Below, piece by piece: positions 55,323 through 63,943 of a stretch of DNA of 64,000 nucleotides. Under the pieces are notes generated by a model. That model had not been told where the DNA came from. It did not search any database and saw nothing but the letters and a program-made list of their open reading frames with translations. Origin of the DNA: Nitrospinaceae bacterium. GTDB taxonomy: Bacteria > Nitrospinota > Nitrospinia > Nitrospinales > VA-1. How positions within the stretch are numbered: the stretch's first letter is position 1; each line of letters starts with the position of its first letter. The translations under genes were made by a program, and so were the position numbers. Where the stretch lies: contig BQJC01000004.1 in NCBI GenBank assembly GCA_021604505.1, positions 1 through 64,000 on the forward strand, read 5' to 3'.

Positions 55323-55892
55323 CTACAATCGGGTACATTCAAACCGGTCTTCAGAAAACCATCGGATACAGATATAGTCCGGAAGCACCGTTTCCCGGTT
55401 GATCATGGCCGATTGCAATTGTTGACAAGACAGTAAAATGGCCCCCCCAAGGTCCGCTCCCCAAAGATTGGCGCCCGAAAGATCGGCCCTCCAGAGATTG
55501 GCTTCCTTCAGATTAGCCAGTGTGAGTTTTGCCATGCTTAAATTGGCTCCAATAAGATCGGCTTTTTCCAGATCGGCCCTCACCAGGTTGGCGCTCGATA
55601 ACTGCGCTTCATTGAGTTGAGCCTCCCTGAAATCGGCATCGACTAAATTCGCGCCGATCATTTTTGCATGGTTGAGTTTGGCCCACCGGAAACTGGAATT
55701 CCTCATATCGGCACAAGCCAGATCGGCCTTACTCAAATTCACCCCTTTAAAATCCCTCTCCTCTAGTTTTGCGCCGGTAAAATTCATTCCCACCAGATCC
55801 CGATAGCTGAGGTCTTTGGGCCAGACACGAGTGAAATTCATCTGAGGGCGGGACACGGCAACATTTCCTGAGCTGTTTTTTAGTAAGTTCAT
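55323..55892 (-). CDS. Pentapeptide-repeat protein
   Basis: This 189-residue protein has repeats of A(D/N)Lxx from about residue 35 to 165 (ANLVDADFREAQLNEAQLSS, ANLSMAKLTLANLKEANLWR). They form a right-handed quadrilateral helix. It has no signal peptide. Roles in this family range from gyrase protection to unknown; nothing here is decisive. Confidence 0.88.
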   Translation of the reverse strand: MNLLKNSSGNVAVSRPQMNFTRVWPKDLSYRDLVGMNFTGAKLEERDFKGVNLSKADLACADMRNSSFRWAKLNHAKMIGANLVDADFREAQLNEAQLSSANLVRADLEKADLIGANLSMAKLTLANLKEANLWRADLSGANLWGADLGGAILLSCQQLQSAMINRETVLPDYICIRWFSEDRFECTRL

Positions 55893-56275
55893 AAGCCTCT
55901 AGAAGGAATCAGGTTAAAAATGTAGAAGCGGCGCTGCACCGTGCCAATTGCAATCAGTATAGGAGTGCCGAATCCAGAACCTGTGAAGCTCATGTCACAA
56001 TTTAGCAACGCTCAAAAAGTTGCCAACGACGATAATTTTTGACCAGAACTTCCGTTATTTTCATTCCCTCATTTATTACGAAAAAAGCTCACATAACCTG
56101 CAATTTTTCAATCCCTCTGCATTCTTGACACAGCCGTAACGAACAGGTGACCAAAATTTAATCTTCCTCTGGCACCCTGATCCAATCCAAAAACTCCCTA
56201 TATCCAGGGAGATTGGAAACCACCCGACCCCGGCCGTTGGTTGGGCGGTTTTTTTAATTCCTGAAACCCAAAAGG
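55893..56275. other. Intergenic region with leader hairpins
   Basis: TTGACA occurs near 56125. CTCCCT/AGGGAG (56194-56211) and a terminator (56218-56255) precede the lytic transglycosylase gene on the same strand. Confidence 0.5.
56218..56255 (+). terminator. Terminator-like hairpin immediately before a transglycosylase gene
   Basis: AACCACCCGACC (56218-56229) pairs with GGTTGGGCGGTT (56239-56250) with one mismatch and one wobble, then seven T. It shares GGAAACCACCC with the hairpin at 16762. Confidence 0.75.
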
Positions 56276-56992
56276 ATGAACAACGCTATGTCCGGATGGA
56301 AGCAGATAAAAAACTTATTTCCCGTTTCTATGGCGTTCATTTTTTCCCTGGTGTTCATGGGCAAGACTCCGCAACCCATCAAGGGTCTCTCCCCTTTTCA
56401 TTCCGCGGCCATTCAATTCGAAGAAACGGTATTCTTAAAAATATGGGAAATCGCCAAGCAAAAGGAAATCGAGGAGCAGGAGGCACAGAAAAGGTTTCAA
56501 CTCAGCTACGAGAAAAAGATAAAAGAAAAAATACGCAAGGTGATTTCAAACTACCAACGGCGGATGAACCCCGAGCATTTTGAAGAAATTCCGGAAATGA
56601 TTCTCGCGGAAAGTAAAGCCTACGGTTACGATCCCATGTTCCTGACCGCCTTGATCATCACCGAAAGCTCATTCGACAACAAAGCGCGGTCGCACCGTGG
56701 AGCGATGGGCCTCATGCAGATCCTCCCAAGGACGGGAGTCGCGCTGGCGTCGGAAAAAGAAGTGGAGTGGAAAGGAAGCCCGACGTTGTACAATCCGGAA
56801 ATCAATATTGCACTTGGGACGTATTACCTGAACAAACTGCAGAGCCGTTTTGGAGATCTCAATCTGGCACTGGAAGCCTACAATCACGGCCCCACAAGGC
56901 TGGACAAATATTTAAAACGCGGTTACCAGCCCAGGCGCTATTCCAAAAAGGTTTTTCAAATCTATGAAGAGATAGATTTCGAGCCTTCCTAG
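56276..56992 (+). CDS. Lytic murein transglycosylase, SLT domain
   Basis: This 238-residue protein has an N-terminal hydrophobic anchor (about 15-30) and a charged helical linker. The SLT lysozyme-like domain (about 105-232) has catalytic Glu in ALIITESSF, GAMGLMQILPRTG, and LALEAYNHGP. It cleaves glycan strands of peptidoglycan. A terminator-like hairpin ends 20 bp before the start. Its end overlaps a convergent PfpI-like gene by 4 bp. Confidence 0.92.
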   Translation: MNNAMSGWKQIKNLFPVSMAFIFSLVFMGKTPQPIKGLSPFHSAAIQFEETVFLKIWEIAKQKEIEEQEAQKRFQLSYEKKIKEKIRKVISNYQRRMNPEHFEEIPEMILAESKAYGYDPMFLTALIITESSFDNKARSHRGAMGLMQILPRTGVALASEKEVEWKGSPTLYNPEINIALGTYYLNKLQSRFGDLNLALEAYNHGPTRLDKYLKRGYQPRRYSKKVFQIYEEIDFEPS

Positions 56993-57555
56993 TCTTCCAT
57001 CAAAACCTGTGTGACCGTTTCGGCAAACTCACGTGCGGCATCGCCACCGCAAGCGGTAATGACTCTATCGCTATGCGTGACAGGGTCTTCCGAATGGTAT
57101 CCCCCGCCCGCCGCGAGTTCCTGCAAAAAAACTTCGTCATCAGGCCCGGATGCCGGTTTCTCATTTAAAAAAGAAGCACGGGCCAGCACCGCGACGGACA
57201 GTCCGAGTGCGCCCACCGCCCTGCCCGCTCGATAATGGTCGGTTAAAATTTGCGGCAGGATCGGGTCGTTCCATAACGATTTCGGCGCTCCCTTGCCCCC
57301 GACCAGCAAAACCGCATCGTATTTATCGCGGAATCCTTCCTGTTTATTCCAGTCGATGAGCATGCCGTCCGGCTGAAAACGGGTTTTTTTCATTCCCACC
57401 GCCTCCTGTCCCTTCGGCGACAAAACCACCACCCGGGTACCTTGCGCTTCCAAAAACCTGCGGGTCTCAAAAAGTTCATCTTCGGCAAACTGATTTTTTG
57501 GAATCACCATCAAAATATTCTTTCCTGATAAATTTCCTGTACCCATTGCAAACAA
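56989..57555 (-). CDS. DJ-1/PfpI-family protein lacking the nucleophile Cys
   Basis: This 188-residue protein has the DJ-1/PfpI fold: ILMVIPKNQFAEDELFETRRFLEAQG and DAVLLVGGKGAPKSLWNDP. The elbow where active members have an AICHGP-type motif reads VGALGLSVAVLA, with no cysteine. Protease or glyoxalase activity is therefore doubtful. It converges on the transglycosylase gene. Confidence 0.85.
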   Translation of the reverse strand: MFAMGTGNLSGKNILMVIPKNQFAEDELFETRRFLEAQGTRVVVLSPKGQEAVGMKKTRFQPDGMLIDWNKQEGFRDKYDAVLLVGGKGAPKSLWNDPILPQILTDHYRAGRAVGALGLSVAVLARASFLNEKPASGPDDEVFLQELAAGGGYHSEDPVTHSDRVITACGGDAAREFAETVTQVLMED

Positions 57556-57612
57556 CCCCTTGTATATTTCTATTCGAGCCTTTAAACAGCATCCATTTCA
57601 GGAGAAGGTCCC

Positions 57613-57933
57613 ATGCCCATTTGCATCACCGCACAATACGAGGTGCGCCCCGAGTTCAGTAAAGAGTGCAAAAAGATCGTCCAGGAACTGGTGAATTATG
57701 TAAAGTTAAACGAACCCGGCATCTTATTATATCTGGCCCACCAGGACATATTAAATCCCATGCGCTTTCACCATACCATCATATTTGAAAACGAAGCCGC
57801 CCTGGCCGTCCATCAAAGCTCGCCCGCATCAAAACGCTTCGTGGACGCCGTCTACCCTAAAACCCTGAAGCCTCTGGATTTCGGGGAGCACCACATTGTG
57901 GCATTTAAAGGTACAGAGGGCCACAACTTGTAA
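57613..57933 (+). CDS. Antibiotic-biosynthesis-monooxygenase (ABM) domain protein
   Basis: This 106-residue protein has AGGAGAAGG before the ATG. The ferredoxin-like ABM fold shows as ITAQYEVRPEFSKECKKIVQELVNYVKLNEPGILLYLAHQD and ENEAALAVHQSSPA. Members are small dimeric enzymes or heme/quinol-binding proteins; the substrate is unknown. Confidence 0.85.
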   Translation: MPICITAQYEVRPEFSKECKKIVQELVNYVKLNEPGILLYLAHQDILNPMRFHHTIIFENEAALAVHQSSPASKRFVDAVYPKTLKPLDFGEHHIVAFKGTEGHNL

Positions 57934-57990
57934 GCGTTTTATGGTGCATTTAAAGAATAAAAATCAATTCCCAGGGCGTAGGAGGCAGAA

Positions 57991-58617
57991 ATGAGAAAAC
58001 AAAAATTCATGATCAAAGAATGTACTTTAAAGCGTTTTTATTGTTGGGGTTTGGTTTTCTGCTCATTTCTAATGTTTTCTTCTATTGCGGAAGCGGAAGA
58101 GGTGAAATATTTTGATAAGTTGTACTGTGGGATTTTTAAGTATGATGATAAATGTAAATTTTGGCAGGAACTTGATAGCAGTGATTTAGCAAAGGCCTGG
58201 GGTTATTATGAAGTTCATTATAAAGACGGCAAGCTGACAAATGCAATTCGAGTTAATAAGTCTAAATTGGATGAGGAGCCTCCAGCAGTTGCAGAAAAAT
58301 TAGAATTTAATTGTGAAGGGCGTCTCATTTTTCACGAAACTAATCTTCATGAACATTCTCAATATGATCCTATACTGTACAAAAGGAGTTACAACCAGCA
58401 GAATTATGACCTTCGGATTTATGATAAAGTGGGGAAATTAATGGCCTGGGAAAGTCATATTTATAAGGATAATTTGCTGGTTAAACGCTTAGTGTATGAT
58501 GAATCAGAAAAATTAAAAAAATATTCAACTTTTGACCACGACTCATTTATAGAGAAAGTTTTTACTCCTGACCATAAATTCCTAGAAGAAAGAGACATGG
58601 GTAGGTATTTTGATTAG
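57991..58617 (+). CDS. AT-rich secreted protein of unknown function
   Basis: This 208-residue protein has a signal peptide (ending about residue 35, SSIAEA) and a mature part rich in Tyr, Lys and Asp with repeating YDKVGKL/YDESEKL phrases, slightly MORN-like. TAGGAGG precedes the ATG. Base composition is clearly more AT-rich than the neighbours, which suggests acquisition. Confidence 0.65.
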   Translation: MRKQKFMIKECTLKRFYCWGLVFCSFLMFSSIAEAEEVKYFDKLYCGIFKYDDKCKFWQELDSSDLAKAWGYYEVHYKDGKLTNAIRVNKSKLDEEPPAVAEKLEFNCEGRLIFHETNLHEHSQYDPILYKRSYNQQNYDLRIYDKVGKLMAWESHIYKDNLLVKRLVYDESEKLKKYSTFDHDSFIEKVFTPDHKFLEERDMGRYFD

Positions 58618-58682
58618 TCATCGATGGTATTAATGGCTTTCCGCCCCTTGCGCCATTACCCACTGAGTATTGCATTGAAACC

Positions 58683-58735
58683 AAATCCCCCCGGCCCTTG
58701 TGATATTTTACCCTTGCCTTCATGCCCCGCAGGGG
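58683..58735 (+). repeat. Dispersed repeat R3, copy 2
   Basis: It contains CCCCGGCCCTTGTGATATTT and TTCATGCCCCGCAGGGG. Homologous copies lie at 59317-59367 (+) and 12390-12442 (-). Confidence 0.8.
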
Positions 58736-58850
58736 TACTTCACAGAAGGGGGAGCACATCATTTCGCATCCCAGCCTCTTTCACGAAAGGGAGAGCAATT
58801 CATAGGCTATGAGACTAAATTACTCGAAGAAAAGATTGAAGGTTTTTCAA

Positions 58851-58884
58851 TCCCCCCTTTTGTAAAGGGGGTTAGGGGGATTTC
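58851..58884 (+). repeat. Inverted repeat flanking the DUF559 gene, left arm
   Basis: It starts TCCCCCCTTTTGTAAAGGGG. It matches the reverse complement of 59278-59312 with about three mismatches over 31 bp. Confidence 0.8.
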
Positions 58885-59270
58885 TCGTCCCGCCAATCAA
58901 TAAATTCCGCAATCTTTCCCATAACTCCGGCAATGTTTTCTAATACCTCACGATTGGTAAACCGCAATACCCGCAAACCCTTGGAACTAAAATATTGGGT
59001 GCGGTTCAAATCACAGGAGATGTGGGTGGTCTCTGCATGCGTATCACCATCAATCTCGATGATCAGTTTTAACCGATGGCAATAAAAATCTACAATGTAG
59101 CTGCCAATAGGCTTTTGCCGGTTAAAAGTAACTTCTTTGTAAAACGGCATTCTTCTGAGCGCGTTCCAAAACTGTTTCTCTGCGGGTGTGGGATTGCTTC
59201 GTAATTGCCTTGCTTTTTCTTTTAAAGTAGCACTGTAGTGCAAATTTGTTTGGAATTTATTTGATGGCAT
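58872..59270 (-). CDS. DUF559 endonuclease-fold protein
   Basis: This 132-residue protein matches DUF559, a Vsr/restriction-endonuclease-like fold: SATLKEKARQLRSNPTPAEKQFWNALR, IVDFYCHRLKLIIEIDGDTHAE and GLRVLRFTNREVLENI. The VDFY/EIDG residues are the likely metal site. The gene is tightly boxed by inverted repeats whose left arm overlaps its 3' end, typical of a small mobile cassette. The nuclease target is unknown. Confidence 0.88.
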   Translation of the reverse strand: MPSNKFQTNLHYSATLKEKARQLRSNPTPAEKQFWNALRRMPFYKEVTFNRQKPIGSYIVDFYCHRLKLIIEIDGDTHAETTHISCDLNRTQYFSSKGLRVLRFTNREVLENIAGVMGKIAEFIDWRDEKSP

Positions 59271-59277
59271 AAAAACT

Positions 59278-59312
59278 AAATCCCCCCGACCCCCTTTGCA
59301 AAAGGGGGAGAG
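59278..59312 (+). repeat. Inverted repeat flanking the DUF559 gene, right arm
   Basis: Complementary to 58851-58884. It contains CCCCCTTTGCAAAAGGGGG, itself a palindrome. Confidence 0.8.
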
Positions 59313-59316
59313 GCTG

Positions 59317-59367
59317 ATCCCCCCGGCCCCTGTGACATATTACCTTCACCTTCATGCCCGGCAGGGG
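59317..59367 (+). repeat. Dispersed repeat R3, copy 3
   Basis: Contains CCCCGGCCCCTGTGACATAT and TTCATGCCCGGCAGGGG. Confidence 0.8.
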
Positions 59368-59411
59368 AGGGACAACCTTTTAATGTCAATTCCTCTCCCC
59401 TTTGAAGAGCA

Positions 59412-59801
59412 CTATTGATTCAAATCCTTGAGCAAATCAGCCAGTTCATTCAGTTGATCGTCAAGTTGCGGAGGGCGCGATGGCAAAACGGCGGGGGTTT
59501 CATCGTCAGAGGGGCAGACACCCTCCTCTTCGAGTTCGGGCTCTTCTTCCTGAGGAAAGGGGGACGGGGCGTCTCTTAGAACTTTTGGGGAAGTGTCATC
59601 CTTAAAATATTTCGCCAGTTGAAAATGCTCGTCCAAGCGCGTCCATTTCACGCCATCCCCGGAAATCGCATCGGTACGCAGTAATTTTTTACCTTCAATG
59701 TAGGGGACCAGCATTTTGGTGGGAATGTCCTTGACCACCTTATTCCCACGGCGGATCATGACTGTGAATAGCGGCTGGTATTTATTGTCGTCTTCGCTCA
59801 T
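59412..59801 (-). CDS. Acidic hypothetical protein downstream of lgt
   Basis: This 129-residue protein has a compact N-terminal part (about 8-65: FTVMIRRGNKVVKDIPTKMLVPYIEGKKLLRTDAIS) resembling a GYF-2-like domain, and an acidic, Pro-rich tail. Its start overlaps the lgt stop, so it is in the ileS-lspA-lgt transcript. The function is unknown. Confidence 0.7.
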   Translation of the reverse strand: MSEDDNKYQPLFTVMIRRGNKVVKDIPTKMLVPYIEGKKLLRTDAISGDGVKWTRLDEHFQLAKYFKDDTSPKVLRDAPSPFPQEEEPELEEEGVCPSDDETPAVLPSRPPQLDDQLNELADLLKDLNQ

Positions 59802-60580
59802 TTTTGGGATAGAGAAGGCCCGGTTCGATTGCGTCCCATGGTGATCAACATAAACACGGAAATACCAAAAATCAGAATACCGATGAACTGCGACGTGGAG
59901 AACAAACTCTCGACCGCGTACCCGCGATCGTCACCGCGAAAATATTCGATAATGAATCTGCCGATGGAATACAGAACGCCATAGGCCCAGATGATCTGCC
60001 CGTCAAACGATTTGCGCTTTCTAAGCCACAGCAAAATTGAAAATATGACCACCGCGTTGATCGATAGATAAACCTGCGTGGGATGCAGGGGAATGCCTTG
60101 CGGCGCCAGCGAGTTGGGGTCCGAAAAAACGATCGCCCACGGAACATCGGTTTTCACCCCGTAACAGCAACCAGCGAAAAAACACCCCCACCTGCCGATG
60201 GCCTGCCCGATGGCAATGGATGGCGCTAAAATGTCCGCCGTTTGCCAGAGTGGCATCTCCTTCTTCTTCAAATAGAGCACAGCCACGATCATGCCGAGGA
60301 TCAACCCGCCGTAGTAAACCAGCCCGCCTTTCCAGAACTTAAAAATCTCCAACGGGTGGGCCAGAAAATACTCGTGCTCTACGATCACGTAAAGCAGGCG
60401 CGCTCCCAGCAGGGAAGAAACCAGAATATAGAAACAAAGGTCGACTATTTTCTGCGGATCCAGACCTTCATTTTTTGCCAGGTTGGAAGCAAAGAGAATG
60501 GCCACGAAAAAACCGGTGGCTACCAGCAATCCGTAGGTGAAAATTTTTATAAAACCAAACTCTAAAAGGATGGGATGCAT
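59798..60580 (-). CDS. lgt: Prolipoprotein diacylglyceryl transferase
   Basis: This 260-residue protein has seven transmembrane helices and Lgt signatures YGLLVATGFFVA, GGLVYYGGLI, IGQAIGRWGCFFAGCCYG and HPTQVYLSI. The CCYG form of the GRxGN signature is seen in several bacterial lineages. The enzyme attaches diacylglycerol to the lipobox cysteine, the first step for the many lipoproteins of this window. Confidence 0.95.
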   Translation of the reverse strand: MHPILLEFGFIKIFTYGLLVATGFFVAILFASNLAKNEGLDPQKIVDLCFYILVSSLLGARLLYVIVEHEYFLAHPLEIFKFWKGGLVYYGGLILGMIVAVLYLKKKEMPLWQTADILAPSIAIGQAIGRWGCFFAGCCYGVKTDVPWAIVFSDPNSLAPQGIPLHPTQVYLSINAVVIFSILLWLRKRKSFDGQIIWAYGVLYSIGRFIIEYFRGDDRGYAVESLFSTSQFIGILIFGISVFMLITMGRNRTGPSLSQK

Positions 60581-60607
60581 AACGCCCTGAGAAGATGAGA
60601 GTGGTTT

Positions 60608-61138
60608 TTAATCCTGCCCGCTATCCGTCGGTTTTTGCGCGGTGTGGGAGGAAGCCAACTGCTTCGGGTGTTTTTGAAAAAGATCCAGAATCATCAGCCC
60701 TACCCCTATGCTAATACAGGAATCGGCAAAATTAAAGGCGGGAAAATGATACCCCTGAAAATAAACATCCAGAAAGTCGATCACTTCCTTGTAAACAATC
60801 CGGTCGATGACATTGCCGATGGCCCCGCTGAATATCAGAATGAGTCCGGTCCGAACCATCCGGTGTTCTCTCGGAGTCTGATGGTAAATCACAAGGATCG
60901 CGACAATGGCGGCTATAGAAATAGAAACAAAAATCCAGGCCTTGTACTGGGACTCCATATTCGCGAACAACCCAAAAGCCACGCCGGGGTTTCTGACATG
61001 GGTGAGATTAAAAAACCCCTCGATCACCTCAATCGAATAATACAGAGGAAGATGCGTGGTGATCATGAATTTGCTGTATTGATCCACAAGGATCAATACA
61101 TTGGAAAGCAAAAATAAGGTCAGGTATTTATTTTTCAA
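60608..61138 (-). CDS. lspA: Lipoprotein signal peptidase (signal peptidase II)
   Basis: This 176-residue protein has four transmembrane helices. The two catalytic aspartates lie in GNVIDRIVYKEVIDFLDVY and FPAFNFADSCISIG. It cuts diacylglyceryl-modified prolipoproteins before the modified cysteine. It follows ileS by 6 bp, the usual pairing. Confidence 0.96.
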   Translation of the reverse strand: MKNKYLTLFLLSNVLILVDQYSKFMITTHLPLYYSIEVIEGFFNLTHVRNPGVAFGLFANMESQYKAWIFVSISIAAIVAILVIYHQTPREHRMVRTGLILIFSGAIGNVIDRIVYKEVIDFLDVYFQGYHFPAFNFADSCISIGVGLMILDLFQKHPKQLASSHTAQKPTDSGQD

Positions 61139-61144
61139 GAGATT

Positions 61145-63943
61145 TTATGCTGTCGTCGCCTGCAGATTTTTGACACAGCGGGAGCAAATGTTGGCATGTT
61201 CCGTTGTTTCAACGGCTTCCAGAAAATAATTCCAGCACCGTTCACATTTTTGCCCACCCATCGGTTTCGGAAGCACTTGGACCCCTTCCAAAACTTCACT
61301 TTGATACACACCGTTCTCGCCTTTCAGGCTGTCCACCACCTCGACTTGGGAAACGATGAAAATGAACTTTAACTCTTCAAATTCGCCGTTCAGCGTCTTC
61401 TTGATCGCCTCCGGAAGAACCAGCTTGACAACAGCATCCAGAGAATGACCGATGACCTTGTCTCGGCGGCAAAATTCCAGCGCCTTGCTCACCTCCCCTT
61501 TCAGTTCGACGAGCGTTTCCCATTTGGCAATCACATCGTCCGCCAGATGTAACTTGGAAGCATCCGGGAACAAACTCTGGTGCACACTTTTTTCGGTCAC
61601 ACCGCCTTCCGGCATATACGACCAGACCTCTTCCGCCGTAAAACTCAAAATCGGCGCCATCAATCGCGACATGTCTCTCAGCAGAATGTATAACGCCGTC
61701 TGCCCCGAGCGCCGTTCCTGAGACGCTTTTGGAAAGGTATAAAGCCGGTCCTTCAGGATATCCAGGTAGAAATTGCTGAGATCCACCACGCAAAAATTAT
61801 AAAACGCCTGATAAAATATGTGGAACTCATAATTCTCATAGGCCTTCAGTATTTTTTCTACCAGCAACTTGTAACGGTGAAGAATATAGCGATCGATTTC
61901 TAACAGGTCGTTTGTGGGAACCTGGTCCTGCTCAGGAACAAAGTCATGCAGGTTGCCGAGAAAATATCGAAAGGTGTTGCGGATTTTTCGGTAAGCCTCC
62001 GTCAGGCGCTTTAAAATTTCCTGCGAGAGACGGATGTCTTCGCGGTAGTTTTCCGAAGCCACCCAGAGCCTGAGCACTTCAGCGCCATACTGATCGATGA
62101 TTTTTTGCGGAGCGATGACGTTGCCCTCGGATTTGGACATCTTTTTCCCCTTGCCATCGACCACGTAACCGTGGGTCAGGACCGTCTTATAAGGCTCCTT
62201 GCCACGGGTGCCGATGGATTCCAGAAGCGAACTGTGAAACCAGCCCCGGTGCTGATCGCTTCCTTCCAGATAAAGATCCGCCGGCCATTGCAGATCGGGG
62301 TTGTTTTCCACAACCGCCGCATGGCTGACGCCGGAATCGAACCACACATCGAGAATGTCGTTTTCCTTGATAAACTTTTCGCTTCCACACGAACAAGCGG
62401 TTCCGGACGGCAGTAATTCTTCAGCGTCTTTTTCAAACCAGAAGTCCGCGCCGTTTTTCTCCACCAGCTCGACGATGTGTTGAAACACCTTCTCCGAACG
62501 CAGAATCTCTTCGCAGGAAGCGCAGGAAAAAATGGCGATGGGAACGCCCCAGGCTCTTTGCCGGGACACACACCAGTCGGGGCGGTTTTCGACCATATTG
62601 TAGATCCGTTCCTTGCCCCATTTCGGGACCCACTCCACCCGCTCGATTGCTTCCAAAGCTTTTTTTCGGAGGCCTTCCTTATCCATCGGGATGAACCACT
62701 GGCGCGTGGCGCGAAAGATAATCGGCTGATGGCATCGCCAGCAATGCGGATAAGAATGCTGGATCGTGTGCTCGGCCTGCAGATAACCATCGGCACGAAG
62801 CTTTTCAATGATGGCGGGGTTGGCTTTGGTCACGAACTGACCGCCGAAATGTTCCACCTCCGGAACGAACACCCCTGCGTCATCCACCGGGTTGTAAGTT
62901 TCCAGTCCATATTTATTGCCGACCACGTAGTCGTCCTGTCCGTGACCGGGGGCTGTGTGAACACAGCCGGTTCCCTGCTCCAGCGTCACGTGATCGCCCA
63001 GAATGACTTTTGAATCCCGGTCGATGAACGGATGCCGGCACACGGCGTTTTCCAGTTCCTTGCCGGCGCATTTCCCAAGCACCTTGTAATCTTTAATGTC
63101 CCATTCCAGGATCAGAGCCGGTAAACGGTCTTCGGCAACGATCAAATTCTGCCCGTCAACTTCCACCGCGACATACTGAAAGTCCGGGTGCAGACACACC
63201 GCCAGATTGGCAGGCAGAGTCCACGGCGTCGTCGTCCAGATGACGAAAAAAGTTTTATCTTTATCCAGAGAATCAAACGGGAACGGAAGGTTCGACTTCA
63301 CCGGAAACTTGACATAGATCGAGGGCGAAGAACGGTCGGCGTATTCCACCTCCGCCTCGGCTAATGCCGTCCGGCACGAGGTGCACCAGTGAACGGGTTT
63401 CATCCCCTGATAAACCTGTCCGCTCATCACAAATTTGCCAAACTCGCGGACGATGGTCGCTTCATAGGAATAATCCATCGTCAGGTAAGGCCGGTTCCAA
63501 TCGCCAAACACGCCCAAACGGATGAACTCGTCTTTTTGAATCGCTACGTATTTATCCGCATATTCCCGGCACAGTTTGCGGATTTCATTTTTGTCCGGTT
63601 TCAGCTTTTTGGCTTTCTGGGCTTTGGTCACCTGATGTTCGATGGGCAGACCGTGACAATCCCAGCCAGGGATGAAGGTCGCGTCAAAACCCTTCATAGT
63701 GGCGATCTTGACGATAAAATCCTTAAGGATTTTATTAAGAGCGTGCCCCATATGGATATTGCCATTGGCGTAAGGCGGGCCGTCGTGAAATACGAATTTG
63801 GGTTTGCCTTTGAACTGCCTGCGGATCTCCCCATAAAGATCCTCTTTTTCCCAGCGCGCCAGGATCTCCGGTTCCCGCTTGGTGAGGTTGGCCTTCATCG
63901 GGAAGTCGGTTTGGGGAAGGTTCAGCGTTTCTTTATAGTCCAT
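61145..63943 (-). CDS. ileS: Isoleucyl-tRNA synthetase
   Basis: This 932-residue class I synthetase is full-length. The HIGH-type motif is PPYANGNIHMGHA (57-69) and the KMSKS loop is KGKKMSKSEGNVI. The editing domain contains TTTPWTLPANLAVCLHP. The C-terminal zinc finger CERC...CSRC near residues 890-925 is the bacterial (non-eukaryote-like) type. It starts ATG at 63943 and leads the lspA-lgt cluster. Confidence 0.98.
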   Translation of the reverse strand: MDYKETLNLPQTDFPMKANLTKREPEILARWEKEDLYGEIRRQFKGKPKFVFHDGPPYANGNIHMGHALNKILKDFIVKIATMKGFDATFIPGWDCHGLPIEHQVTKAQKAKKLKPDKNEIRKLCREYADKYVAIQKDEFIRLGVFGDWNRPYLTMDYSYEATIVREFGKFVMSGQVYQGMKPVHWCTSCRTALAEAEVEYADRSSPSIYVKFPVKSNLPFPFDSLDKDKTFFVIWTTTPWTLPANLAVCLHPDFQYVAVEVDGQNLIVAEDRLPALILEWDIKDYKVLGKCAGKELENAVCRHPFIDRDSKVILGDHVTLEQGTGCVHTAPGHGQDDYVVGNKYGLETYNPVDDAGVFVPEVEHFGGQFVTKANPAIIEKLRADGYLQAEHTIQHSYPHCWRCHQPIIFRATRQWFIPMDKEGLRKKALEAIERVEWVPKWGKERIYNMVENRPDWCVSRQRAWGVPIAIFSCASCEEILRSEKVFQHIVELVEKNGADFWFEKDAEELLPSGTACSCGSEKFIKENDILDVWFDSGVSHAAVVENNPDLQWPADLYLEGSDQHRGWFHSSLLESIGTRGKEPYKTVLTHGYVVDGKGKKMSKSEGNVIAPQKIIDQYGAEVLRLWVASENYREDIRLSQEILKRLTEAYRKIRNTFRYFLGNLHDFVPEQDQVPTNDLLEIDRYILHRYKLLVEKILKAYENYEFHIFYQAFYNFCVVDLSNFYLDILKDRLYTFPKASQERRSGQTALYILLRDMSRLMAPILSFTAEEVWSYMPEGGVTEKSVHQSLFPDASKLHLADDVIAKWETLVELKGEVSKALEFCRRDKVIGHSLDAVVKLVLPEAIKKTLNGEFEELKFIFIVSQVEVVDSLKGENGVYQSEVLEGVQVLPKPMGGQKCERCWNYFLEAVETTEHANICSRCVKNLQATTA

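Noticed and set aside
55928-55945. Minus-strand sigma-54 promoter near TTGGCACGGTGCAGC
   Set aside because: The GG-GC spacing is not 10 bases.
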